Assembly (NCBI RefSeq): GCF_002240355.1
Contig: NZ_CP016353.1
Span: 5,061,001 to 5,125,000 of the forward strand
Length of the DNA: 64,000 bases
Source of the DNA: Prauserella marina
Lineage (GTDB): Bacteria; Actinomycetota; Actinomycetes; Mycobacteriales; Pseudonocardiaceae
Direction: 5' to 3'
In this document: in pieces, positions 23,055 through 30,249 of the stretch
Numbering within the stretch: the first letter of the stretch is position 1
How the letters are laid out: each line of letters opens with the position of its first letter
Notes under the pieces: generated by a model
What the model was told of the DNA's origin: nothing
Database searches by the model: none
What the model saw: the letters and a program-made list of their open reading frames with translations, nothing else
Position numbers and translations under genes: made by a program

Positions 23055-23413
23055 GGGCTCTTCCGCTGGCCGTCCTCGCCGGAGGAAGCCCTCCCGCGCA
23101 GCAGGCGGAACAACCCGTAGGCGAGCGCGAGGGTCGCCAGCACTCCGGCCACACCCGCGATTCCGGTCAGCGCGTCGTTGCCGCCGACCGTGTAGTCGGC
23201 GAGCGGAGAGCCCGCGAGCCCGTGCTCGGTGGCGTGCTGGGCCGGACACGAACCACGCAGTTCACCGGCGACCTCGGTGCAGCCCCGCTGGGTCACCGAG
23301 TCGAGTCCGTCGGGATCACCGTCGGCCGCGTAGGAGAGCGCACCGGCGATCACCAGTGCCACGAGCGCGAAACCGACGAAGAACCAGGCGCCTTTCGCGC
23401 GTGTGGTACTCAC
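23051..23413 (-). CDS. PDGLE/CbiN-like accessory subunit
   Basis: A 120-residue protein with two membrane helices (about 9-27 and 83-104). The extracytoplasmic loop between them begins DGDPDGLDSV, the PDGLE signature of CbiN-like subunits. A pair of Cys residues in the loop (RGCTEV, RGSCPA) could form a disulfide. CbiN assists metal loading into CbiM in cobalt and nickel ECF systems. The GTG at 23413 overlaps the CbiM-like stop (GTGA). Confidence 0.85.
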   Translation of the reverse strand: MSTTRAKGAWFFVGFALVALVIAGALSYAADGDPDGLDSVTQRGCTEVAGELRGSCPAQHATEHGLAGSPLADYTVGGNDALTGIAGVAGVLATLALAYGLFRLLRGRASSGEDGQRKSP

Positions 23414-24099
23414 GGGATCACTCCCTCTCGTTGCTCCCTTCTCGCCCGGAGGACGTACACGAGATCGGGCCGGACCGAGGCGACGGCGCCCACCGTGACC
23501 CCGGTGATGAGCCCCTCCCCGATGCCGATCAGGACGTGGACACCGAGCAGGGCGGCAGCGAAACCACCGAGTGACACCGCGCCCTGCCCGCCGATCGCGT
23601 ACTCCACGACGAATCCCGCCGCCGCGAACACCGTGTTCACGAGCGCGGCGACGAACGAAACGGCGGCGAGCCCGCCACGCGAGCGCATCGCGACGCGGCG
23701 AAGCGCGACGGCGACGGCGTAGCCCGCGGCCGTCCCGATCAGCGCCATGTTGGTGATGTTGACGCCGAGCGCGGTGAGCCCGCCGTCGGCGAACAGCAAC
23801 GCCTGCACGACGAGCACGATGCTCACGCACAACGCACCGGTGGCCGGACCGACGAGTATCGCGGCGAGCGCACCGCCGAGCAGGTGCCCGCTGACCCCTG
23901 GCAGCACCGGAAAGTTGATCATCTGGACGGCGAAGACGAAGGCGGCGACCAGTCCGGCGAGCGGGACCGTGCGCTCGTCGAGTTCCCTGCGGGCCCTGAT
24001 CGCGGCGCCGGTCAGTCCCACCGCGGCGACGGCGCCGAAGAGCAGCGAAGCCGGAGCGTCGAGCACACCGTCGCTGGCGTGCATGGCGAGCGTGGTCAT
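23410..24099 (-). CDS. cbiM: Ni/Co ECF substrate-binding subunit (CbiM-like)
   Basis: A 229-residue polytopic protein with six or seven membrane helices and the conserved block FAVQMINFPVLPGVSGHLLGGALAAILVGP. In CbiM/NikM the N-terminal Met-His (MHxxDG) chelates the metal ion, and MHASDGVLDAP is present but starts at the sixth residue of this frame. The ATG at 24099 has GGAGGG 5 nt upstream, whereas the internal ATG at 24084 that would expose the Met-His end has no Shine-Dalgarno sequence. Either the extension is trimmed or the second start is used. It heads the cbiMNQO operon. Confidence 0.9.
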   Translation of the reverse strand: MTTLAMHASDGVLDAPASLLFGAVAAVGLTGAAIRARRELDERTVPLAGLVAAFVFAVQMINFPVLPGVSGHLLGGALAAILVGPATGALCVSIVLVVQALLFADGGLTALGVNITNMALIGTAAGYAVAVALRRVAMRSRGGLAAVSFVAALVNTVFAAAGFVVEYAIGGQGAVSLGGFAAALLGVHVLIGIGEGLITGVTVGAVASVRPDLVYVLRARREQREGVIP

Positions 24100-24189
24100 G
24101 AGCACCCTCCGCGAGCGCGGTCGGTTACCTGATCAGCTTTTCAACCGCTCAGATGTTAGACATGGCGACGCCGGAAAACCACCGCTAGC

Positions 24190-24942
24190 GTGAGCGACAT
24201 GATCGGGCTGCCCGAGGGGATCACCGCGTGCCTTTTCGACCTCGACGGGGTCCTGACCAGCACGGCGGCACAGCATCTGCGAGCGTGGACCCGGACATTC
24301 GACGCGTTCCTGCGCGAAAGAGCCCAGCGAACAGGCAGCACGTTCGAGCCGTTTCGCGAACAGGACTACGTGGCCTATGTGGACGGCAGACCCCGGCTCG
24401 ACGGTGTGCGCGGCTTTCTCGCGTCACGTGACATCGACGTGCCCGAAGGAGCCCCCGGCGATTCACTCGCCGACGGCACGGTGCACGGCATCGGCAACCA
24501 CAAGAATGAACTCGTGCTACGCCTCATCACCGAGGAAGGGGTGACTCCCTATCCCGGTTCGGTGCGCTACCTGGAAGCCGCGGCGGAGGCGGGGGTCGCG
24601 ATCGCGGTCGTCACCTCGTCGGCCAACGCGCGCGGCGTGCTCGACGCCGCGGACCTCAGCCGGTTCGCGACGGCACTCGTCGACGGCAACGTCATCAGCG
24701 AGCAACACCTCACGGGCAAACCGGCACCGGACTCCTTTCTCGCAGGCGCCGCCCGGCTCGGCGTTCCACCGGAGCGCGCAGCCGTGTTCGAGGACGCGCT
24801 CGCCGGGGTCGAGGCCGGCAGGGCGGGCCGCTTCGGTTTCGTCGTCGGCGTCGACAGGGCACACCAGGCGAGGGCGTTGCGCGAACACGGTGCGGACGTC
24901 GTCGTGACCGACCTCGCCGAACTGCTGGAGGTGCAGGCATGA
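24190..24942 (+). CDS. pgmB: HAD-superfamily beta-phosphoglucomutase
   Basis: A 250-residue HAD hydrolase with nucleophile motif FDLDGVL (D17, D19), an alpha-helical cap, motif II VVTSSANAR, motif III Lys in GKPAPDSFL and motif IV VFEDALAGVEAGRAG. The GIGNHKNELVL and VGVDR segments fit the beta-phosphoglucomutase group. It converts beta-glucose 1-phosphate to glucose 6-phosphate. The stop overlaps the GH65 gene by ATGA, so it takes up the product of that phosphorylase, a standard operon pairing. An ATG three codons later (24199) is an alternative start. Confidence 0.9.
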   Translation: MSDMIGLPEGITACLFDLDGVLTSTAAQHLRAWTRTFDAFLRERAQRTGSTFEPFREQDYVAYVDGRPRLDGVRGFLASRDIDVPEGAPGDSLADGTVHGIGNHKNELVLRLITEEGVTPYPGSVRYLEAAAEAGVAIAVVTSSANARGVLDAADLSRFATALVDGNVISEQHLTGKPAPDSFLAGAARLGVPPERAAVFEDALAGVEAGRAGRFGFVVGVDRAHQARALREHGADVVVTDLAELLEVQA

Positions 24943-27335
24943 CCGGGCTCGAACGCGGCTACGAATGCTCGCCGTGGGAACTGCGCTGGCAGGGACTCGC
25001 CGTCGACCAATTGCAGCGCACCGAATCGACGTTCGCGTTGTCCAACGGGCACATCGGCATGCGGGGAACGCTGGAGGACGCCGAGCCGAGGGGACTACCC
25101 GGCACCTATCTCAACGGTTTCTACGAGGAGCACGGCCTGCCCTACGCCGAGGCGGGTTACGGCTACCCCGAGGCAGGTCAGACGGTCGTCAACGTCACCG
25201 ACGGCAAGGTCATCCGGCTGCTTGTCGAGGACGAACCGCTCGACATGCGTTACGGGCACGCGACGGAACACCACAGGGTGCTCGATTTCCGCTCCGGAAC
25301 TCTGCGCAGGGAAACGGATTGGACGTCGCCGACGGGACGGCGGGTTCGCGTCAGCACCGAGCGGCTCGTCTCCTTCACCCAGCGCGCGGTCGCGGCCATC
25401 CGCTACCAGGTCGAACCGCTCGACGGCGAGGTGCAGCTCGTCATCCAGTCCGACCTGCTCGCCAACGAACCCATCGAACCCGACACGGGCGATCCCAGGG
25501 TGGCCGCCGCGCTGGAAGCACCGCTGGAAAGCGAGTTCGCGACGGCGGAAGGCTACCGCGCCGTACTGGTGCACCGCACGAAACGCTCGGGACTGCGCAT
25601 CGCCGCCGCGATGGACCATCAGGTCGAGACCAATGACGGATTGCGTACCGACATCAGCACCGAGACCGATCTCGCGCGGCTGACGATCGCGGTCGACGTG
25701 CCGAAGGGCCAGAAGATCACGCTTACCAAGTTTCTCGGCTACGGCTGGTCGGCGCAGCGCTCCATTCCCGCGCTGCGGGCCCAGGTCGAGGCCGCGCTCG
25801 CCGGGGCACTACAGACCGGCTGGTCGGGGCTGGTCGCCGAGCAGCGCAGCTTCCTCGACGACTTCTGGGCCGCCGCCGACGTCGAGATCGAGGGCGACCC
25901 CGAACTACAGCAGGCCATCCGGTTCGCGTTGTTCCACGTACTGCAAGCGGGAGCACGCGGGGAGAGCAGGGCCATCCCCGGCAAGGGCTTGACCGGCCCC
26001 GGCTACGACGGGCACGCCTTCTGGGACACCGAGTCGTTCGTCCTTCCCGTACTGACCTACACCTTGCCCGACGCGGCACGCGACGCGCTGCGCTGGCGAC
26101 ACACCACAGTGGACAAAGCGAAGGAAAGGGCGGAACAGCTCGGGCTCCGTGGCGCCGCTTTTCCGTGGCGCTCCATCAACGGCGCCGAATGTTCGGCGTA
26201 CTGGCCTGCCGGTACGGCGGCCTTCCACGTCAACGCCGACATCGCCGACGCGGTCGCGCGCTACCTCGCGGCGACCGGCGACGAGGAATTCGAACGCGAC
26301 CACGGCACCGAACTGCTGCTGGAGACGGCGCGGCTGTGGATGTCGCTCGGCCATCACGACCCGCACGGCGGGTTCCGGATCGACGGCGTCACCGGTCCCG
26401 ACGAGTATTCGGCCGTCGTCGACAACAACGTCTACACAAACCTGATGGCGCAACGAAATCTCAGGGAGGCGGCGGCTTCCTGCGACCGCTACCCCGACGT
26501 CGCCGCCGCGTTCGGAGTCACCCCTGCGGAGATCGGGGCGTGGCGGGAAGCCGCCCGTACCATCCGCATCCCCTACGACAGCCTGCTGGAAGTCCATCCG
26601 CAGTCGGAAAAGTTCACCGAGCACGACCGGTGGGACTTCGAGGGAACACCAGAGGACAACTACCCGCTGCTGCTCAACTACCCCTACTTCGACCTCTACC
26701 GCAAACAGGTGGTCAAACAGGCCGACCTCGTGCTCGCCATGCACCTGAGGGGCGACGCGTTCTCACTGGAACAGAAACACCGCAATTTCACGTACTACGA
26801 ACAGCTCACCGTGCGGGATTCCTCCCTGTCGGCGGGCACACAGGCCGTGCTCGCCGCGGAGTGCGGGCACCTCGAACTCGCCTACGACTACCTCGCCGAA
26901 GCCGCCCTTACCGATCTGCACGACCTGCACAACAACGTGCGCAACGGGTTGCACATGGCCTCGCTAGCCGGTGCCTGGCTCGCCACCGTCGCCGGTTTCG
27001 GCGGGATGCGCGACCACGGAGGACAACTCACCTTCCGGCCCCGGCTGCCGTCCGCGCTCCGCCGCATCACGTTTCACCTGTGCTTCAAGGGTTCCCAATT
27101 CGCCGTCGACGTCGAGCAGGACAAGGCGGGTTACCGGTTGATCAGAGGCGAACCCATCACCATCGCGCACTACGACGAGCCGGTGACGCTGGCGACCGAA
27201 CCGGCGATCCTGTCCATCCCGGAGATTCCGCCAGCCGAACGGCCGAGTCAGCCCGCGGGAAGGGCACCCATCCGCAGGGCGGGCTATGTTCCCCGCGCTA
27301 ATCCGGTGGCTCGGTCGCACCGGCGTCCGGATTGA
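24939..27335 (+). CDS. Glycoside hydrolase family 65 disaccharide phosphorylase
   Basis: A 798-residue GH65 enzyme. It has the N-terminal beta-sandwich domain (NGHIGMRGTLEDAEP, TYLNGFYEE), then the (alpha/alpha)6 barrel with GHAFWDTESFVLPVL and FPWRSINGAEC. The catalytic acid Glu is at about residue 489 in VTGPDEYSAVVDNNVYTN, and the phosphate-binding region follows. It phosphorolyses an alpha-glucobiose (maltose, trehalose or kojibiose type) to beta-glucose 1-phosphate, which the coupled beta-phosphoglucomutase then uses. The exact disaccharide cannot be fixed from motifs. The C-terminal tail is basic and overlaps the next, convergent gene by 38 bp. Confidence 0.9.
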   Translation: MTGLERGYECSPWELRWQGLAVDQLQRTESTFALSNGHIGMRGTLEDAEPRGLPGTYLNGFYEEHGLPYAEAGYGYPEAGQTVVNVTDGKVIRLLVEDEPLDMRYGHATEHHRVLDFRSGTLRRETDWTSPTGRRVRVSTERLVSFTQRAVAAIRYQVEPLDGEVQLVIQSDLLANEPIEPDTGDPRVAAALEAPLESEFATAEGYRAVLVHRTKRSGLRIAAAMDHQVETNDGLRTDISTETDLARLTIAVDVPKGQKITLTKFLGYGWSAQRSIPALRAQVEAALAGALQTGWSGLVAEQRSFLDDFWAAADVEIEGDPELQQAIRFALFHVLQAGARGESRAIPGKGLTGPGYDGHAFWDTESFVLPVLTYTLPDAARDALRWRHTTVDKAKERAEQLGLRGAAFPWRSINGAECSAYWPAGTAAFHVNADIADAVARYLAATGDEEFERDHGTELLLETARLWMSLGHHDPHGGFRIDGVTGPDEYSAVVDNNVYTNLMAQRNLREAAASCDRYPDVAAAFGVTPAEIGAWREAARTIRIPYDSLLEVHPQSEKFTEHDRWDFEGTPEDNYPLLLNYPYFDLYRKQVVKQADLVLAMHLRGDAFSLEQKHRNFTYYEQLTVRDSSLSAGTQAVLAAECGHLELAYDYLAEAALTDLHDLHNNVRNGLHMASLAGAWLATVAGFGGMRDHGGQLTFRPRLPSALRRITFHLCFKGSQFAVDVEQDKAGYRLIRGEPITIAHYDEPVTLATEPAILSIPEIPPAERPSQPAGRAPIRRAGYVPRANPVARSHRRPD

Positions 27336-27486
27336 CATCCTCGCCGGGGTTGACCTCGATCTCGTCCTTGTTCGGGGGCTCCGGTACGTCGTCGCTGCCG
27401 CCGGGCATTCCGTGTCCCGGCGGAGCGGGCACGTCGGGCGACAACGGGCCGGTCTGCTCGTCGGAGTCTCGCTCGTGCTTACGCAT
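27298..27486 (-). CDS. Small hydrophilic acidic protein
   Basis: A 62-residue protein rich in Asp, Glu, Pro and Gly (MRKHERDSDEQTG ... GATEPPD) without membrane segment or known domain; probably disordered. A good start (AGGAG and GAGG elements upstream of the ATG) and the position 32 bp after the Fpg/Nei gene on the same strand make it a likely real downstream gene. Short acidic proteins of this style are frequent in Pseudonocardiaceae. The 3' end overlaps the convergent GH65 gene by 38 bp. No function can be assigned. Confidence 0.6.
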   Translation of the reverse strand: MRKHERDSDEQTGPLSPDVPAPPGHGMPGGSDDVPEPPNKDEIEVNPGEDVNPDAGATEPPD

Positions 27487-27518
27487 ATCCCGACCTCTAC
27501 TCCTGTACGGGCCGGTTG

Positions 27519-28301
27519 TCACACCGGCTGGCAGCGCGGGCACCACACGGTGGCCCTTCCACCGATCCTGGCGTGGCTGAGCACCGTACCGCAACGCGGG
27601 CAATGCCCCGACGGCTCGTTCCTGTGCCCGGTGAGCCAGGACGGCCTCGGCGGCACCCTGCCGACTCGAATTCCCTGACGCAGTACCGAAACCATCGCCG
27701 CGTGCACCCGCGTGACGTCGCCTCTGCCGAGCCGGTCGGCACGCTCGCGAGGATGGAGCCTCGCCCGCCACAGGATCTCGTCGCCAAGCAGGTTGCCGAG
27801 TCCCGCGACGACCGCCTGATCGGTCAGCGTCGCCTTCACCCCGCCGCGCGAGCGGGACAGCAGCTTGCCCAGCTCGTCGCGAGAGAGCAGGCACGCGTCC
27901 GGCCCGAGTCCGGCCAGTTCCCCGTGGTCCCGTGGCTCCCGCTCCAGCCACAAGCCCTTGAGCTTGCGCAGGTCGCGGTAACGCAGTTCCCCCGAGTCGA
28001 AGCCGAACACCACACGGTCGTAGCGGTGCGCGGGCGCGTCGTGTTCGGTCCACACGAGCTCGCCGGTCATGCCGAAATGAAACAGCAGGGTTTGCCGGTC
28101 ACCGTCGATTCCGGCGATCAACCACTTCCCGTGCCGCCGAGGTTCGGCGAACCGGTTGCCGCTCAAGGCTTCGCGCAGGCCCGTCGCGTCGGTACCGTGC
28201 AGCACCTGGCGGTCGAGCACGTCGACCTTCCTGATCGTGGCACCCTTCGCGTGCTCGGCGAGCACCCGCCGAAAACCTTCCACATCAGGCAGTTCCGGCA
28301 T
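27519..28301 (-). CDS. Fpg/Nei-family DNA glycosylase
   Basis: A 260-residue base-excision repair glycosylase/AP lyase. The N-terminal MPELPDVE provides the catalytic Pro (after Met removal) and Glu3. The helix-two-turn-helix is in ATLTDQAVVAGLGNLLGDEILWRARLHP, and the C-terminal zinc finger is CPRCGTVL ... TVWCPRC. The internal VVAGLGNLLGDEILW replaces the usual GIGNIYADEIL of Fpg, and the start VEGFRRVL differs from VETVRRGL. It belongs to an actinobacterial Fpg-like subgroup whose lesion preference is unclear. It is 6 bp downstream of the Ppx/GppA gene. Confidence 0.88.
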   Translation of the reverse strand: MPELPDVEGFRRVLAEHAKGATIRKVDVLDRQVLHGTDATGLREALSGNRFAEPRRHGKWLIAGIDGDRQTLLFHFGMTGELVWTEHDAPAHRYDRVVFGFDSGELRYRDLRKLKGLWLEREPRDHGELAGLGPDACLLSRDELGKLLSRSRGGVKATLTDQAVVAGLGNLLGDEILWRARLHPRERADRLGRGDVTRVHAAMVSVLRQGIRVGRVPPRPSWLTGHRNEPSGHCPRCGTVLSHARIGGRATVWCPRCQPV

Positions 28302-28307
28302 GACGGA

Positions 28308-29291
28308 TCACGCGACCGAAAGAGAAGGCCAGTACCGCTCGGGAGAATCCTGCAACGACAACAACAAGCCGTGAGTCGTCGACCATGGACAGATCACCGC
28401 GGAGCCACCGAAAACCGTCAGCAGGGCCTCGGCGACAACGGCTCCGGCGAGCGCCTGCCTCGATCGCGACCGGGAAATGCCGGGAAGTTCCGCACGCCTC
28501 GACACGGGAAGCATGGCGAGCCGGGGAATCCACTTACGCAGATCCTCCACCCGCAGGTCCTTGGCCGCGCCCTCCCTGTTCGGCCGCGCACCGGCGAGCC
28601 TCGCGAGCTGGCGCAGCACCTTCGAGCAGCCGACGGTGCGAAAACCCCTCAGCCGGGGCGCCGCGTCGTCCAGCGCGCCGCCGACCCGCTCCAGCGCGTG
28701 TTCCCTCAGCGCGGCGATCCGCTGTTCTGAGGGAATGTCAGTGTTGAGCCAGGTACGGGTCATCTCCCTCGCGCCGAGCCGCAACGAGCGCGCGAACGAG
28801 GCATGCTCACCGTGCCCGGCGGCGAGTTCCACCGTCCCGCCACCGATGTCGAGTACCGCGAGCGGGCCCGCCGAGGCGCCGTACCATCTCCTCGCGGCGA
28901 GATAGGACAGTTCCGCCTCCCGCTTGCCGGAAAGGAAACGCAGTTCGACGCCCGTTTCCTTGCGGACGCGTTTGACGACCTGACTCGCGTTGCGCGCGTC
29001 CCTGATCGACGAGGTGGCCAGTGGGAAGACCTTGGTGACGCCGAGTTCGCGGATGAGCCCGCCTGCCGTGTCGACGGCTTCGACGATCGCGTCGACGCCT
29101 TCACCGCCGAGCTTGCCCGACGCGTCGAGCGTCCTGTCGAGTCGCAGCCGGGTCTTGTGACTGAAGACAGGGTCGAGTAGCGAACCGCCCTGTCGTACGA
29201 CCAGTAGCCGGGCGCTGAAACACCCGACGTCCAGCACACCGACCGTCGCGGCTCTGCTTGTCACACTGTTGGCGCTTGCCACGCTTACCAC
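28308..29291 (-). CDS. Ppx/GppA exopolyphosphatase-family protein
   Basis: A 327-residue ASKHA-fold phosphatase. The phosphate 1 motif is VGVLDVGCFSARLLVV, phosphate 2 is LAVLDIGGGTVELAAG, and SYLAARRW plus TVGCSKVLRQLARL match family blocks. The first motif has DVGCFSA where active Ppx has DIGSNS, so specificity may differ. It would hydrolyse polyphosphate or pppGpp. The start is set at GTG 29291 because GGAGG lies 5 nt upstream, although the frame extends to 29336. It forms a unit with the downstream Fpg/Nei gene. Confidence 0.85.
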   Translation of the reverse strand: MVSVASANSVTSRAATVGVLDVGCFSARLLVVRQGGSLLDPVFSHKTRLRLDRTLDASGKLGGEGVDAIVEAVDTAGGLIRELGVTKVFPLATSSIRDARNASQVVKRVRKETGVELRFLSGKREAELSYLAARRWYGASAGPLAVLDIGGGTVELAAGHGEHASFARSLRLGAREMTRTWLNTDIPSEQRIAALREHALERVGGALDDAAPRLRGFRTVGCSKVLRQLARLAGARPNREGAAKDLRVEDLRKWIPRLAMLPVSRRAELPGISRSRSRQALAGAVVAEALLTVFGGSAVICPWSTTHGLLLSLQDSPERYWPSLSVA

Positions 29292-29503
29292 CGAAACCTC
29301 CACGTCTGCCGCTGGGCTCAACTCTTCCCACGGCACGCGGCGAATAACGACTGTATAACCCAGATGAGTGACATTTAACCGTGTGTCGGTCCTCGACGTA
29401 ACAACATATCGTGCTCGCGGCGATCAGCAAGCATCAGAACTTCGTCGAGGGAAGAGCCCCGGAGGCAGGCCGGAACAGGGCCGACGGGTGGAGGGGACGA
29501 GTG

Positions 29504-29557
29504 ATGAGCGGAATTCACGGTCGGCGCCGCACAGGCGGCGACCGCCGATGGCTGTGA
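29504..29557 (+). CDS. 17-residue leader ORF before the sortase-like gene
   Basis: GGAGGGG stands about 7 nt before an ATG that encodes MSGIHGRRRTGGDRRWL and stops at 29557, inside the start of the sortase-like gene (ATG 29548) in another frame. The sortase-like start itself has only a weak purine stretch. Translation through this leader would bring ribosomes onto that start, so it may be a coupling leader. It is too short for family recognition and could be chance. Confidence 0.3.
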   Translation: MSGIHGRRRTGGDRRWL

Positions 29558-30249
29558 CCAGTCGCACACGCAGGCCGGAGGCGGGGAGGCTCGGGATCGC
29601 GGTCGCGGGCGTCATCGTCACGCTGGTCGCCGTCGTGACCGGTACGTCGCTGATCTCGCGAGGGGACGACGTGACCGGGCTGGCCAGCGGACCTTCGCAG
29701 GCGGGGACCGGAAGCGCGGGAACCGGAAACGACAGCGTGCGCAAGTCGCTGACCGGCCCGGTGCCCCGGGCCCACGCTCCGTTGCCACGCGCGCTGCCGG
29801 GCAGGATGGCCATCCCCTCGCTCGGGCTGACGACAGGGGCCCTCATCGAACTCGGCCGCACGCCGAGCGGTGTCACCGAGGTTCCCGGTACCGCGCACTC
29901 GGCGGGCTGGCTCGGCGAGACGGTCACGCCAGGTGAGCGCGGTGCAGCCGTCGTCACGGGGCACGACGATTTCGCCTACGAACGGGGCGTGTTCCACCGG
30001 CTCGGCGACCTGCGCCCCGGCGACACGATCACCGTCAACAGGGCCGACGGTACGGGCGCCGTCTTCACCGTCTACCGGGTCGATCGCCTGCCAGCCGACT
30101 CCGGTCTCGCCGTCGCCACCCGCTACACCTCCTACCCCGAGCTGCGGCTGCTGACGACCTCCGGCGAGTTCGACGACTCCACCTCGGCCGACAAGGAGGC
30201 CGTGCTGGCGTTCGCGAGGCTGACCTCGGTCACCGGGCAGTCGCTGTAG
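29548..30249 (+). CDS. Sortase-fold (class E/F-like) protein lacking catalytic Cys
   Basis: A 233-residue membrane-anchored protein: one N-terminal transmembrane helix (about 15-35), a Gly/Ser/Pro linker, then a sortase barrel. The barrel contains RMAIPSLGLTTGALIEL, GTAHSAGWLGETVTPGERGAAVVTGHDDF and GVFHRLGDLRPGDTITV. The catalytic His (TGHDDF) is kept, but the TLxTC strand reads LRLLTTSGEFD, with Thr in place of Cys. The Arg region (usually RYRDN) reads ADKEAV. The protein therefore cannot be a normal transpeptidase. It may be a structural or regulatory pseudo-sortase. No LPxTG substrate or pilin is nearby. Confidence 0.75.
   Translation: MAVTSRTRRPEAGRLGIAVAGVIVTLVAVVTGTSLISRGDDVTGLASGPSQAGTGSAGTGNDSVRKSLTGPVPRAHAPLPRALPGRMAIPSLGLTTGALIELGRTPSGVTEVPGTAHSAGWLGETVTPGERGAAVVTGHDDFAYERGVFHRLGDLRPGDTITVNRADGTGAVFTVYRVDRLPADSGLAVATRYTSYPELRLLTTSGEFDDSTSADKEAVLAFARLTSVTGQSL

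Noticed and set aside
24100-24189. Cobalamin or nickel (NiCo) riboswitch upstream of cbiM
   Set aside because: The 90-bp gap is too short for a cobalamin riboswitch and shows no B12 box or paired G-rich NiCo junctions.
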